A stretch of DNA of 64,000 nucleotides, taken from the NCBI RefSeq assembly GCF_050176255.1, contig NZ_JBFXIE010000002.1; one strand, given 5' to 3'. The notes beneath the pieces are model-generated. The model was not told the origin of the DNA. It saw only the letters and a program-made list of their open reading frames with translations, and did not search any database. Below are positions 7,868 through 16,903 of the stretch, one piece after another. Position 1 is the first letter of the stretch, and each line of letters begins with the position of its first letter. This DNA comes from JBFXIE01 sp050176255. GTDB taxonomy: Bacteria; Pseudomonadota; Gammaproteobacteria; Burkholderiales; Burkholderiaceae_C. The translations under genes and the position numbers were made by a program.

Positions 7868-8920
7868 ATGACCCGCGCCGACACCGCATTCCAGATCACC
7901 GTGCAGCCCAGCGGCCGCGCCTTTGAGGCGCAGGCCGGCGACACCATCCTGGCCGCCGCCATACGTGCCGGCGTGGGCTTGCCCTATGGCTGCAAGGACG
8001 GCGCCTGCGGCTCGTGCAAGTGCAAAAAGCTCAGCGGATCGGTGCAGCACGGCGAGCACCAGCACAAGGCGCTGAGCACCGGGGAAGAAGAAGCCGGCTT
8101 CGTGCTCACCTGCTGCGCCCAGCCTTTGACCGACGTGGTGCTGGAGTCGCGCCAGGTGACCGACGAGAGCGCCTACCCCATCAAAAAGCTGCCGGTGCGC
8201 GTGGCCTCACTCACGCGCGCATCGCACGACGTGATGCAGGTGCGCCTGCAACTGCCCGCAGCCGACACCTTCCGCTACCACGCGGGCCAGTACATCGAAT
8301 TCATCCTCCGCGATGGCTCCCGCCGCGCCTACTCCCTGGCCAATGCGCCGCACACGCAAGAGGGCGCACCGGCAGCAGAGCTGCACATCCGCCACATGCC
8401 CGGCGGGCGTTTTACCGACCATGTGTTCGGCGCCATGAAAGAAAAAGAAATCCTGCGCGTCGAAGGCCCCTTCGGCAGCTTCTTCCTGCGTGAAGACTCC
8501 GACAAACCCATCGTGCTGCTGGCCTCGGGCACGGGCTTTGCGCCCATCAAGGCGATGATCGAACACATGCAGTTCAAGGGCATCACCCGACCGGCCACGC
8601 TGTACTGGGGCGGGCGGCGCCCTGCCGACCTGTACATGCACGGCTGGCTGCAAGAGCGCGTGGCCGAAATGCCCCACCTGCGCTACGTGCCCGTGGTGTC
8701 CGATGCGCTGCCTGAAGACGGCTGGAGCGGCCGCACGGGCTTTGTGCACCAGGCCGTGCTGGACGACTTTGCCGACCTGTCGGGCCACCAGGTCTATGCC
8801 TGCGGCGCGCCCATCGTGGTGGACTCGGCCCGCGCCGCCTACGTGGACCAGCGCGGCCTGCCGCCCGACCAGTTCTACGCCGACGCGTTCACGTCAGAGG
8901 CCGACAAGCACGCCGGCTGA
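7868..8920 (+). CDS. Ferredoxin-NAD(P)H reductase, annotated in relatives as CDP-6-deoxy-delta-3,4-glucoseen reductase
   Basis: A 350-residue electron-transfer flavoprotein. The N-terminal plant-type 2Fe-2S domain has Cys42, Cys47 and Cys50 (PYGCKDGACGSCKC) plus Cys82 or Cys83. The FAD domain shows RAYSLANAP and the NAD domain shows LLASGTGFAPIKAM and VYACGAPIVVDSAR. This order is that of ring-hydroxylating oxygenase reductases and CDP-glucoseen reductase (AscD-like). There is no deoxysugar cluster here, so a general housekeeping reductase role is more likely than dideoxyhexose synthesis. The start at 7868 is 50 bases from the divergent gene. Confidence 0.88.
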   Translation: MTRADTAFQITVQPSGRAFEAQAGDTILAAAIRAGVGLPYGCKDGACGSCKCKKLSGSVQHGEHQHKALSTGEEEAGFVLTCCAQPLTDVVLESRQVTDESAYPIKKLPVRVASLTRASHDVMQVRLQLPAADTFRYHAGQYIEFILRDGSRRAYSLANAPHTQEGAPAAELHIRHMPGGRFTDHVFGAMKEKEILRVEGPFGSFFLREDSDKPIVLLASGTGFAPIKAMIEHMQFKGITRPATLYWGGRRPADLYMHGWLQERVAEMPHLRYVPVVSDALPEDGWSGRTGFVHQAVLDDFADLSGHQVYACGAPIVVDSARAAYVDQRGLPPDQFYADAFTSEADKHAG

Positions 8921-8977
8921 TGCGCGCCGGGCTGCGCCGCGGCAGGCCGATCTGGTTTTTTTGCACAATGGGGGGCT

Positions 8978-9949
8978 ATGAACCGCAGAAACCTGATCCT
9001 TTCGGCCGCCGCCCTTGGTGCGGCACTCGCAACCCCCTTCGGTCATGCACAGGATGGACCGATCCGCCTGGTTGTGCCCTACGCGCCCGGCGGCCCGCTG
9101 GACGTGACGGCCCGCGCACTGGCCGAGCGCGTGCGCGACAGCCTGGGCGTGGTGATCGTGGACAACAAAGCCGGCGCGGGCGGCAACATTGGCGCCGACC
9201 TGATCGCCAAGTCCGCGCCGGACGGGTTCACCATCGGCATCGCCGCTACCGCCACCCACGCCGTGAACCCCTGGCTGTACAGCCGCATGGCCTATGACGC
9301 TGCCAAGGACTTTGCCGGCATCACACAGATGGTGCGCGTGCCCAATGTGCTGGTGGTGAACGCCGCGCGGGCCGAGCAGCTCAAGATCAACAACGTGCAA
9401 GACCTGATCGCCTACGCCCGCGCCAACCCGGGCAAGCTCAACTACGGCAGCGGCGGCAACGGCAGCGCCGGCCACCTGGCGGGCGAGATGTTCAAGCAAA
9501 AAGCCGGCATCTTCGCGCTGCACATCCCCTATCGCGGCGCCAGCCCTGCGCAGCTGGCACTGCTGGCCGGCGAGGTGGACTTCAACATCGACAACCTGGC
9601 TGCCGCGGCGCCCAATATCCGCGCAGGCAAGCTCAAGGCACTGGCCGTCACGTCGCTGCAGGCCAGCCCCATGCTGCCCGGCGTGCCCCCGCTGTCGCAG
9701 ACCTTCAAGGGCTTCGCCATCGACACCTGGTGGGGCCTGGTGGCGCCAGCCGGCACACCCAAGCCCGTGATCGCCAGGCTCAACAAGGCGTTCACCGACG
9801 CGCTGCGGGCGCCCGAGACCAAGACCCGCTTTGAAGCACTGATGGCCGAGCCCGTGCCCACCACGCCCGAGCAGTTCGACGCCTTCATGGCCGCCGAGCG
9901 CGCCAAGTACCAGCACCTGGTGAAGGCCTCGGGCGCCAAGGTTGATTGA
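8978..9949 (+). CDS. Bug/TctC-family tripartite tricarboxylate transporter binding protein
   Basis: Second orphan Bug-type periplasmic binding protein, 323 residues. Signal peptide MNRRNLILSAAALGAALATP ends near FGHAQ. Family motifs are RLVVPYAPGGPLDVTARAL, VIVDNKAGAGGNIGADL and ALHIPYRGASPAQLALLAG. It shares only the family pattern with the copy at the left end and lies on the other strand, so it is not a local tandem duplicate. No TctA/TctB genes accompany it. The ligand is likely a carboxylate but cannot be predicted. Two repeat elements follow the stop. Confidence 0.9.
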   Translation: MNRRNLILSAAALGAALATPFGHAQDGPIRLVVPYAPGGPLDVTARALAERVRDSLGVVIVDNKAGAGGNIGADLIAKSAPDGFTIGIAATATHAVNPWLYSRMAYDAAKDFAGITQMVRVPNVLVVNAARAEQLKINNVQDLIAYARANPGKLNYGSGGNGSAGHLAGEMFKQKAGIFALHIPYRGASPAQLALLAGEVDFNIDNLAAAAPNIRAGKLKALAVTSLQASPMLPGVPPLSQTFKGFAIDTWWGLVAPAGTPKPVIARLNKAFTDALRAPETKTRFEALMAEPVPTTPEQFDAFMAAERAKYQHLVKASGAKVD

Positions 9950-9964
9950 AAACCCGCAAAAATG

Positions 9965-10000
9965 ATAGCTGTCAGCGCTTGCTTTATAAGCGCTGCAGCC
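9965..10000 (+). repeat. Palindromic repeat family copy
   Basis: ATAGCTGTCAGCGCTT and, 7 bases on, AAGCGCTGCAGCC form imperfect complementary arms, 15 bases after the binding-protein stop. It could fold in mRNA and act as a 3' boundary. Confidence 0.7.
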
Positions 10001-10135
10001 TGATTTGATACCCAAAAAACTGCCCAAAGGCTTACGCTGACACCCCTGGGCAGGTCAAAGCGGCGCATGCGGCGCCCTGGGCCACCCTGCAGCCCGTTTT
10101 TTTCAAGTCAAATCAGCCACAAACCCAGGTAAATC

Positions 10136-10151
10136 AAGCGCTTGCAGCTAT
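10136..10151 (-). repeat. Palindromic repeat half-copy
   Basis: AAGCGCTTGCAGCTAT is the right arm of the same repeat family, immediately downstream of folK, 130 bases from the preceding copy. Confidence 0.55.
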
Positions 10152-10162
10152 GAATTCAGGAG

Positions 10163-10684
10163 TCAATCCGCAAGCCAGTCCTGGGCGCCCTGCAGGCGCT
10201 CGATGCGCTGGCTGGCCGCCTGGGCGCGCTGGCTGGCCGTACCGATCGACTGCGCCAGTTGCGGCGCCAGCTCGGCCAGCGGCATGAGCACGAAGGCGCG
10301 CTCGCCCATGCGCGGGTGGGGCAGCGTGAGGTCGGGGCTGTGCAGTTGCACGTCGCCATAGACCAGCAGATCCAGATCCAGCGTGCGCGGGGCGTTGCGG
10401 TAGGGGCGCTGGCGGCCTGCGGCTTGCTCGATGGCCTGCAGCGCGTGCAGCAGCGCCAGCGGCGCCAGCGTGGTCTGCAGCCGGATCACGGCGTTGAGGT
10501 AGTCGGGCCCGCCCGCATCCACCGGCGCGCTGCGGTACAGCGACGAGACTTGCGCCAGCTGAGTGCCGGGCAGCGCCGCCAGGGCATGCACGGCCGCGCG
10601 CAAAGCAGCCCGCGCGTCACCCAGGTTGGCCCCCAGGCCGATCCAGGCGGTGGCGGGCTGGCCGGGGGGTGGCGCTGCGCTCAC
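10163..10684 (-). CDS. folK: 2-amino-4-hydroxy-6-hydroxymethyldihydropteridine diphosphokinase
   Basis: HPPK transfers pyrophosphate from ATP to 6-hydroxymethyl-7,8-dihydropterin in folate synthesis. The 173-residue product has the expected length and motifs: AWIGLGANLGD at the N-terminus, SSLYRSAPVDAGGPDYLNAVI, and the signature RTLDLDLLVYGDVQL with LPHPRMGERAFVLMPLAEL. It starts with GTG, whose GTGA overlaps the pcnB stop by 4 bases, giving translational coupling in an HAD-pcnB-folK transcript. This pcnB-folK order is conserved in many proteobacteria. Confidence 0.95.
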   Translation of the reverse strand: MSAAPPPGQPATAWIGLGANLGDARAALRAAVHALAALPGTQLAQVSSLYRSAPVDAGGPDYLNAVIRLQTTLAPLALLHALQAIEQAAGRQRPYRNAPRTLDLDLLVYGDVQLHSPDLTLPHPRMGERAFVLMPLAELAPQLAQSIGTASQRAQAASQRIERLQGAQDWLAD

Positions 10685-12306
10685 TGCTGGCTGGCGCCCG
10701 GGGCACCGGTCAGCGCATCACCGCCGCTGTTGCCGCCATCAGGAGCGCTGCCGCCTGCAGGTTTGCGGCGACGGCGGCGGCGTTTTTTGGGGGCGGCCTC
10801 GTCCACTGCTGCCTGCGCTGCATCGTCGGCGTCATTGGCAAGCTGGGGCGCTTGGCCGGTGCTGGCGCCGGCCTCTGCGGGCGCGGCCTTGGGCACGCGC
10901 CGGGCCGTGGGTTGCGCCTTGCGCTGGCGGGCGCGCTGCTCTTCGCGCACCTGCTCGATCATGTCGTCGCGGCGCGCGTCGTCGGCCAGCGAGAACTCTT
11001 GCCACCACTCGGCCAGTTCTTCGCCCACTTCGCCGATGTCGGCGCGCAGGCGCAAGAAGTCAAAGCCTGCGCGAAAGCGGATGTGGGCGATCATGCTGAA
11101 GGGCGTGCTGCCCATGCGCTTTTCAAAGCGCGGCTGCATGACCCAGATCTCGCGCATGTCCGCCGCCAGCTTGCCGCGGCCAGACACATCGCCAATGCGC
11201 TGGTCAAACACATCGTCGATGGCGTCCTGCAGCGCCGGGAAGGGCTGCTGGCGCGCCAGGCGCTGCTCCCAGCCGGCCTTGACGTCCTGCCACAGCACGC
11301 AAGCCAGCAAGAAGCTGGGCGCCACGGTCTTGCCCTCGCCCACGCGGCGGTCGGTGTCGGCCAGCGCGGCCTGCACGAAGGGGGTGTCCGCACGCTCCAC
11401 CACCACGTCCAGCAGCGGGTAGATGCCTTTTTGCAGGCCCAGCTTTTGCAGTTGCGCCACCGAGGCCAGCGCGTGGCCGGTCTGCAGCAGCTTGAGCATT
11501 TCGTCGAACAAACGGCTTTGTGGCACCTCCTGGAGCAGCGTCTTGCACTCCGTGAGGGGCTTGGCGGTCTTGGGCTCCAGCGCAAAGCCCAGCTGGCTGA
11601 GCTTGGCGGCAAAGCGCACGGCGCGAATGATGCGCACCGGGTCTTCGCGGTAGCGCGTGGCGGGGTCGCCGATCATGCGCAGCACGCGCTTGCCGGCGTC
11701 CTGGATGCCCTTGTGAAAGTCCACCACCACCTCGGTCTCGGGGTCGTAGTACATGGCGTTGACGGTGAAGTCGCGCCGCGTGGCGTCTTCGTCCTGCGGG
11801 CCCCAGACGTTGTCGCGCAGCACGCGGCCGCTGGCGTCAACGGCGTGCTGCATGCCGGCCAGTTGCGCCTTGCTGGTCTTTTCGTTGCCGCCCACCTGCT
11901 CGGCAGCGGCGTTGTCCATGTAGGCACGGAAGGTGGAGACCTCGATCACCTCATGCTCGCGCCCGCGGCCGTGCACCACGTGCACGATGCGAAAGCGCTT
12001 GCCGATGATGAAGGCGCGCCGGAACAGGCCCTTGACCTGCTCGGGCGTGGCGTTGGTGGCCACGTCAAAATCTTTGGGCTTGAGGCCCAGCAGCAGGTCG
12101 CGCACGGCGCCGCCGACGATGTAGGCCTCAAAGCCGGCCTGCTTGAGCGTGCGCACCACGTCCGTGGCGCGGCGGTCCACCAGGTCAGGGTTGATGCGGT
12201 GTACCGAGGCGGGTACCTCTTCGCGCTTGCCAAAGCGGTTGCGGGCGCTGCGGCCCGCGCCGGCGGTGCCCTTGCCCAGCAGTTTGTCGATGAATTGTTT
12301 GATCAT
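10681..12306 (-). CDS. pcnB: Poly(A) polymerase I
   Basis: Adds 3' poly(A) tails to RNA and so promotes decay and plasmid copy control. The 541-residue product has the class II nucleotidyltransferase head (AYIVGGAVRDLLLGLKPKDFDVATNATP) with the catalytic DxD, the RRDFTVNAMYYDP motif, the RNA-binding middle domain and a basic Ala/Lys/Arg-rich tail (PKKRRRRRRKPAG). It is separated from CCA-adding enzymes by length and by the leader RNRFGKREEVPASVHRINP typical of PcnB. It overlaps the HAD gene upstream (ATGA) and folK downstream by 4 bases each. Confidence 0.95.
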   Translation of the reverse strand: MIKQFIDKLLGKGTAGAGRSARNRFGKREEVPASVHRINPDLVDRRATDVVRTLKQAGFEAYIVGGAVRDLLLGLKPKDFDVATNATPEQVKGLFRRAFIIGKRFRIVHVVHGRGREHEVIEVSTFRAYMDNAAAEQVGGNEKTSKAQLAGMQHAVDASGRVLRDNVWGPQDEDATRRDFTVNAMYYDPETEVVVDFHKGIQDAGKRVLRMIGDPATRYREDPVRIIRAVRFAAKLSQLGFALEPKTAKPLTECKTLLQEVPQSRLFDEMLKLLQTGHALASVAQLQKLGLQKGIYPLLDVVVERADTPFVQAALADTDRRVGEGKTVAPSFLLACVLWQDVKAGWEQRLARQQPFPALQDAIDDVFDQRIGDVSGRGKLAADMREIWVMQPRFEKRMGSTPFSMIAHIRFRAGFDFLRLRADIGEVGEELAEWWQEFSLADDARRDDMIEQVREEQRARQRKAQPTARRVPKAAPAEAGASTGQAPQLANDADDAAQAAVDEAAPKKRRRRRRKPAGGSAPDGGNSGGDALTGAPGASQQ

Positions 12307-13004
12307 GGGTGTGAGGGAAACAGGTCCAGAATGCGCCAGCCGCGCTGCGAAGCCAGCGTGCGCAGGCGCGGGTCGGGGTTGGTGGCCACGGGGTGATCCA
12401 CCTTTTCGAGCAGCGGCACGTCGTTCATGGAGTCGCTGTAGAAGGTGCTCTCCACGTCAGTCCAGTCAAGCTGGCGCTCGGTCAGCCACTGCTGCAGGCG
12501 CAGCACCTTGCCCTCGCGCATGGAGGGCACGCCGCGAATGCCGCCGGTGATCCAGCCGTCGTCGCCGCGCTCGAGCTCCACGGCCAGCAGTTGCTCCACC
12601 CCCAGCGCCTGGGCGATGGGACGGGTGACGAACTCGTTGGTGGCGGTGATGATGAGCAGCTCGTCGCCCGCATCGCGGTGGCGCTGCACCAGCGCGCGGG
12701 CCTCTTCGCGCAGCGCGGGCTGGATCACTTCGCGCATGAACTGCGCGTGGGCCTGCGCCGCCGCCTGGGCGCCGCGCTGGCGGATGGCTTCGGTGGCAAA
12801 GCGCACGTAGTCGTGCACGTTGAGACGGCCGGCCACGTAGTCGTCATAAAAGGCCTTATTGCGCCGGCCGAACTCATCGCGGTCGGCCCAGCCAATGCGG
12901 ATGGTGAACTCGCCCCACTCGTAGTCAGAGTCAAGGGGCAGCAAGGTGTGGTCCAGGTCAAACAGGGCCAGTCGGCGGCGTTGTACCTGTGGGTCAAATG
13001 TCAT
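12303..13004 (-). CDS. HAD-superfamily IB hydrolase (SerB-like phosphatase)
   Basis: Predicted small-molecule phosphatase of 233 residues. HAD motif I is LALFDLDHTLLPLDSDYEWGEF, with the two Asp residues. Motif II is LLIITATNEFVTRPIAQ, a Lys-containing motif III region is SMREGKVLRLQQWL, and motif IV is FYSDSMNDVPLLE. The helical cap between motifs I and II fits subfamily IB. Relatives are often called phosphoserine phosphatase-like or histidinol-phosphatase, but I cannot assign the substrate. It overlaps pcnB by 4 bases and lies 48 bases after hda, so the four genes may form one transcript. Confidence 0.88.
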   Translation of the reverse strand: MTFDPQVQRRRLALFDLDHTLLPLDSDYEWGEFTIRIGWADRDEFGRRNKAFYDDYVAGRLNVHDYVRFATEAIRQRGAQAAAQAHAQFMREVIQPALREEARALVQRHRDAGDELLIITATNEFVTRPIAQALGVEQLLAVELERGDDGWITGGIRGVPSMREGKVLRLQQWLTERQLDWTDVESTFYSDSMNDVPLLEKVDHPVATNPDPRLRTLASQRGWRILDLFPSHP

Positions 13005-13052
13005 GCGTGGCTTGCAATGGGTGGATGGAATGCGTCTGGCACTGCAGGCGCG

Positions 13053-13745
13053 CTACTCGGTCTGCAACATGGTCTTGAGCAGCGGGACTGTGACGGCGCG
13101 CTGCGTGCGCAGCGCGAAGCTGTCCAGCCGGTCCAGCAGCTGCATGAGGCTGCCCAGGTCGCGCGAGAAGCGGCCCAGCATGTAGTTCATGACGTCGTCG
13201 GTCAGAAAGATGCCGCGCGCCTGTGCCTGCTGGCGCAGCACGGCGCGGCGCTGCGGCTCGTCCAGCAGATGCAACTGGAACACATGGCCCCAGCCCAGCC
13301 GCGTGCGCAGGTCGTCGCGCAGCGGCAGGTCGGCGGGCGGCAGGTCGCCTGCGGCCAGTACCCAGCGCGGCGCGCCCTCGGCAGGGTTGAGGGCGTTGAC
13401 GAACCAGTTGAACGCCGCGGCCTGTTGCGCCGTGGAATACAGGTGCACCTCATCGAGCAGCACCGCGCTCCAGCGATCGTCAAACTCTGCGGGCAGCGCC
13501 ACGCCGGCATCCAGCCAGCCCACGCTGGCGCCCTGCCCGCGCAGCGCCTCGTAGGCGGCCCGCAGCAGGTGTGACTTGCCGGTGCCGGTATCGCCCCACA
13601 GGTAGGTGGGCACGGGGGGGCGCAACGCCGCTCCGCCGCCCACCGCCAGACGCAGGTGCTGCAGGGCCTGGGCGTTGGGGCCTGCGTAAAAGTTGTCGAG
13701 CGTGGGGCCGGGAACCAGGCCGATGTCCAGGGCCAGCTGTTTCAT
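13053..13745 (-). CDS. hda: DnaA regulatory inactivator Hda
   Basis: AAA+ protein that, with the DNA-loaded beta clamp, stimulates DnaA-ATP hydrolysis to prevent re-initiation. The 230-residue product opens MKQLALDIGLVPGPTLDNFY; the QLALDIG segment matches the clamp-binding motif found at Hda N-termini. Walker A is GDTGTGKSHLLRAAYEAL and Walker B is AVLLDEVHLYS. It lacks DnaA's C-terminal DNA-binding domain, as expected. The ATG at 13745 is chosen because AGGTGG lies 8 bases upstream; a GTG four codons earlier is the alternative. Confidence 0.92.
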   Translation of the reverse strand: MKQLALDIGLVPGPTLDNFYAGPNAQALQHLRLAVGGGAALRPPVPTYLWGDTGTGKSHLLRAAYEALRGQGASVGWLDAGVALPAEFDDRWSAVLLDEVHLYSTAQQAAAFNWFVNALNPAEGAPRWVLAAGDLPPADLPLRDDLRTRLGWGHVFQLHLLDEPQRRAVLRQQAQARGIFLTDDVMNYMLGRFSRDLGSLMQLLDRLDSFALRTQRAVTVPLLKTMLQTE

Positions 13746-14081
13746 TGCAAGCGCCACCTGCCGCCCCCCTGCGCCCGCGGCCCAGCCAGCGCATCGCGGT
13801 ACCTGGCCGGGTCAAAACAGGAAGAAGTGAAGTGCATGAAAGGCAATGTGTGAGGCCCCGCCGTCGCCGCCGCCGCAATCGCCCGGGGCAGCCCGGGCTG
13901 GTAGGGACAAATATTGGGAGACGCGCGGGCGCGAAGGCGTTGATTTTAGTGCGCCCACCCGGGTCTGTGCCGCAAACAGACAGGCGCGCCGTGCAAGGGA
14001 TTCGCTGCGCACCTGGGGGGCGCCTTAAAATCGCCCGTTCCCGGACCGCCAAGCGCGGCCCTCAGCATTGACGCATATCCC
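13746..14081. other. Divergent hda-purM intergenic region
   Basis: This 336-base spacer separates the two divergent genes. A TAAAAT box near 14026 is a possible purM -10, without a convincing -35. I see no RNA gene or ORF here worth calling. Confidence 0.4.
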
Positions 14082-15155
14082 ATGAGCTCTTCTGCCCCCA
14101 CCTCCCCCATTTCCTACAAAGACGCCGGCGTTGACATCGACGCGGGCGACGCGCTGGTCGAGCGCATCAAGCCGCTGGCCAAGAAAACCCTGCGTGAGGG
14201 GGTGATGGCTGGCATCGGCGGCTTTGGCGCGCTGTTCGAGGTGCCCAAGCGCTATCACGAACCCGTGCTGGTCAGTGGCACCGACGGCGTGGGCACCAAG
14301 CTCAAGCTGGCGTTTGAATGGAACATGCACGACACCGTCGGTATCGACCTGGTGGCCATGAGCGTCAACGACGTGCTGGTGCAAGGCGCCGAGCCGCTGT
14401 TCTTTCTGGACTACTTCGCCTGCGGCAAGCTGGACGTGGACACCGCCGCTGCCGTAGTGGGCGGCATCGCCCGTGGCTGCGAGCTGTCGGGCTGCGCGCT
14501 GATCGGCGGCGAAACCGCCGAGATGCCGGGCATGTACCCCGACGGCGAGTACGACCTGGCCGGCTTTGCCGTGGGTGCCGTTGAAAAAACGAAGATCCTG
14601 ACCGGCCAGAGCGTCAAGCCCGGCGACGTGGTGCTGGGCCTGGCGTCCAGCGGCGTGCATTCCAACGGCTTCAGCCTGGTGCGCAAATGCATCGAGCGCG
14701 CAGGCGACAACCTGCCGGCCACCCTGGACGGCAAGCCCTTCAGGCAAGCCATCATGGAGCCCACCCGCCTGTACGTGAAGAACGTGCTGGCCGCGCTGGC
14801 GCAACACCCGCACAGCCAGGACGCCGCCGCGCCCGGCGGCATCAAGGCACTGGCCCACATCACCGGCGGCGGCCTGCTGGAGAACATTCCGCGCGTGCTG
14901 CCTGACGGCACCGCCGCCCACCTGCAAAAAGGCAGCTGGCCACAAACCGAGCTGTTCGCCTGGCTGCAAAAGACCGCCGGCATCGATGACATCGAGATGA
15001 ATCGCACCTTCAACAACGGCATCGGCATGGTGCTGGTGGTGAGCGCCGATGCCGCCGAGGCCGTCGCCGCCACGCTGCGCACGCTGGGCGAGGCGGTGTA
15101 CACCATCGGCACGATTGCCGATCGCGGCACCGGCGCCGCCGTCGTCGTGGCCTGA
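14082..15155 (+). CDS. purM: Phosphoribosylformylglycinamidine cyclo-ligase (AIR synthetase)
   Basis: Fifth step of purine synthesis, ATP-dependent closure of FGAM to AIR. The 357-residue product shows SYKDAGVDIDAGDALVERIK at the N-terminus, the ATP-binding SGTDGVGTKLKLAF loop, MSVNDVLVQGAEPLFFLDY, GGETAEMPGMY and HITGGGLLENIPRVLP. All are standard PurM landmarks and the length is typical. It is followed at 18 bases by an AI-2E/PerM-like permease gene on the same strand, a common pairing in betaproteobacteria. Confidence 0.97.
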   Translation: MSSSAPTSPISYKDAGVDIDAGDALVERIKPLAKKTLREGVMAGIGGFGALFEVPKRYHEPVLVSGTDGVGTKLKLAFEWNMHDTVGIDLVAMSVNDVLVQGAEPLFFLDYFACGKLDVDTAAAVVGGIARGCELSGCALIGGETAEMPGMYPDGEYDLAGFAVGAVEKTKILTGQSVKPGDVVLGLASSGVHSNGFSLVRKCIERAGDNLPATLDGKPFRQAIMEPTRLYVKNVLAALAQHPHSQDAAAPGGIKALAHITGGGLLENIPRVLPDGTAAHLQKGSWPQTELFAWLQKTAGIDDIEMNRTFNNGIGMVLVVSADAAEAVAATLRTLGEAVYTIGTIADRGTGAAVVVA

Positions 15156-15173
15156 TCTGGCGCCTCAGGCACC

Positions 15174-16268
15174 ATGTCCACGCACCAGCGGCCGCAAGGC
15201 ACTTCGGACTTTGCGCTGCAGTCCTTGCCCTCCCCGCCCCCCTTTGCGCCCGCCACGCGCGGTGTGGTGATTGCCAGCTATGTGCTGATGGGCGCAACGC
15301 TGCTGCTGGTGATGTTGCGCGGCCTGCTGCCCGGACTGCTGTGCGTGTGCCTGGGCTTTTTGCTCACACGCTGGCTGGCGCCCCGCCTGGACTGGCTGCG
15401 CCGCCTGATCCCCTGGGGCCGCGGCATCGGCAACAGTGGCCAGACGCTCGCTGCAGCCGTGGTGATGTTGTCGCCGCTGCTGTTGCTGGCGCTGGCGCTG
15501 TCGCACTCTCGCAGCTACATCGTTGATGCACCTCAGCAGTACCGCGAGCTGCTCGACTTTCTGGCCCGCACCGTGCTGGAATTACGCCTGAAGCTGCCAT
15601 CCGACATCGCTGCCCAGCTGCCCGAGGGCGCGGCCGAAGTGCAACGCACCATCGCTGCCTACCTGGCAGCCAAGTCCGGTGCGCTGGCCACGGCAGGGCG
15701 CGTCTGGCTCACGGGGCTGCTGTATGCGTACGTGGGTCTGTTGATCGGCGCGCTGGCCGCCGTGCGCAGCGTGGGCGCCTCGCGCGGGCCGCTGGTGCAA
15801 GAGCTGGTGCTGCGCATCGCACGCATGGGAGACGCTTTCCGTCAAATCGTGGCGGCGCAATTCTGGATCGCAGCCTTCAACACCTTGCTGACCGCACTTT
15901 TCCTGCTGCTGGTGTTGCCGTTTTGGGAGCTGCAGCTGCCCTACACGCCGGCGCTCATCACGTTGACCTTTGTGGCCGGGCTGGTTCCCATCGTGGGCAA
16001 CCTGCTGTGCAACGCCGTGATCACGCTGGTCGGGCTGTCGGTTTCACCCATGGCGGCGGTAGCCTGCCTGGGCTTCCTGATACTGATCCACAAGGCCGAG
16101 TACGTGATCAACGCCAAGGTGGTGGGCCGGCGCACCCACATGGGCGTGTGGGAACTGCTGTCGGTGATGTTCGTGGCCGAGGCCGTGTTCGGGCCCGCCG
16201 GACTGGTGGCGGCGCCGTTGTTCTATGCCTACCTCAAGAAAGAGCTGCAGGCTGCGCGGCTGGTTTAG
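15174..16268 (+). CDS. AI-2E family transporter (PerM/YdiK-like permease)
   Basis: A 364-residue membrane protein with about eight predicted helices: VVIASYVLMGATLLLVMLRG, LLPGLLCVCLGFLL and TLAAAVVMLSPLLLLALAL near the N-terminus, then a soluble segment (residues ~110-160) and a C-terminal helical bundle containing LTFVAGLVPIVGNLLCN and GVWELLSVMFVAEAVFGPAG. The PIVGN and GPAG motifs mark the UPF0118/AI-2E exporter family. True substrates of most members are unknown. It probably shares the purM transcript. Confidence 0.85.
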   Translation: MSTHQRPQGTSDFALQSLPSPPPFAPATRGVVIASYVLMGATLLLVMLRGLLPGLLCVCLGFLLTRWLAPRLDWLRRLIPWGRGIGNSGQTLAAAVVMLSPLLLLALALSHSRSYIVDAPQQYRELLDFLARTVLELRLKLPSDIAAQLPEGAAEVQRTIAAYLAAKSGALATAGRVWLTGLLYAYVGLLIGALAAVRSVGASRGPLVQELVLRIARMGDAFRQIVAAQFWIAAFNTLLTALFLLLVLPFWELQLPYTPALITLTFVAGLVPIVGNLLCNAVITLVGLSVSPMAAVACLGFLILIHKAEYVINAKVVGRRTHMGVWELLSVMFVAEAVFGPAGLVAAPLFYAYLKKELQAARLV

Positions 16269-16282
16269 CCACTTCTGAATCA

Positions 16283-16320
16283 ATAGCTGTCATCGCCCTG
16301 GCTACGGGGGCTTATGGCAT
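16283..16320 (+). repeat. Degenerate palindromic repeat copy
   Basis: AATAGCTGTCATCGCC followed by GGGGGCTTATGG matches the repeat family with several changes, 14 bases after the permease stop. Confidence 0.5.
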
Positions 16321-16474
16321 TTGCACCACATAGACTGTTGTCGCTGCACAGTCAGTGAACACACGTAGCCACGAGCGCAACGCTCGCAAAAGCACAGACG
16401 TTGGGCTATTCTGCCGACCGGCGCCAAAGCGCCGCTTCATACACTTCGTCAACACTACACAAGGGAGACTTTGC

Positions 16475-16867
16475 ATGACCATTCTTGTCGCCTATGTTCC
16501 TCGTCCCGAAGGCCGGGCCGCGCTGGACAAGGGTATCGAAATTGCCACCCGGCGCAACGAACGCCTGCTGGTTGTCAACGCCGGCCCCGGCGGTCGCCAG
16601 GAAGACCCCAGCATCATCAACGGCTACGAAGCCGAGCGCGTCGAGGAACACCTGGCAACGCTGCCAATCGAGGCGGAATTCAAGCAGTTCGTGCGCGGCA
16701 AGGGCACGATCGAAGAGATCGAGGACATCGTGGCGACGCAACAGGTGTCCGTGCTGGTGATCGGCCTGCGCAAGCGCTCGCCCGTGGGCAAGCTGCTGCT
16801 GGGCAGCATGGCCCAGGAAATTTTGCTGAACGTCGATTGCCCGGTGCTGGCCGTCAAGGCCCCCTGA
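16475..16867 (+). CDS. Universal stress protein (UspA family)
   Basis: A 130-residue single-domain Usp fold: ILVAYVPRPEGRAALDKGIEIA, then LLVVNAG. The C-terminal half has VSVLVIGLRKRSPVGKLLLGSMAQEILLNVDCPVLAVK, which matches the ATP-binding G-2x-G-9x-G(S/T) motif of UspFG-type proteins closely (GLRKRSPVGKLLLGS). Likely ATP-binding and stress-related. The ATG at 16475 has GGGAG 8 bases before it; an earlier in-frame ATG adds 40 unrelated residues. It is convergent with ppk2 across a perfect hairpin. Confidence 0.88.
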   Translation: MTILVAYVPRPEGRAALDKGIEIATRRNERLLVVNAGPGGRQEDPSIINGYEAERVEEHLATLPIEAEFKQFVRGKGTIEEIEDIVATQQVSVLVIGLRKRSPVGKLLLGSMAQEILLNVDCPVLAVKAP

Positions 16868-16903
16868 CCGCAGCCCTATCCTTCACGGACTGTTGGTGCT
16901 TGC

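Noticed and set aside
7868..8920. Deoxysugar (CDP-dideoxyhexose) biosynthesis locus
   Set aside because: Only a generic ferredoxin-reductase is present; no sugar dehydratase, epimerase or transferase genes accompany it. The adjacent epimerase-like gene is divergent and of a different family.
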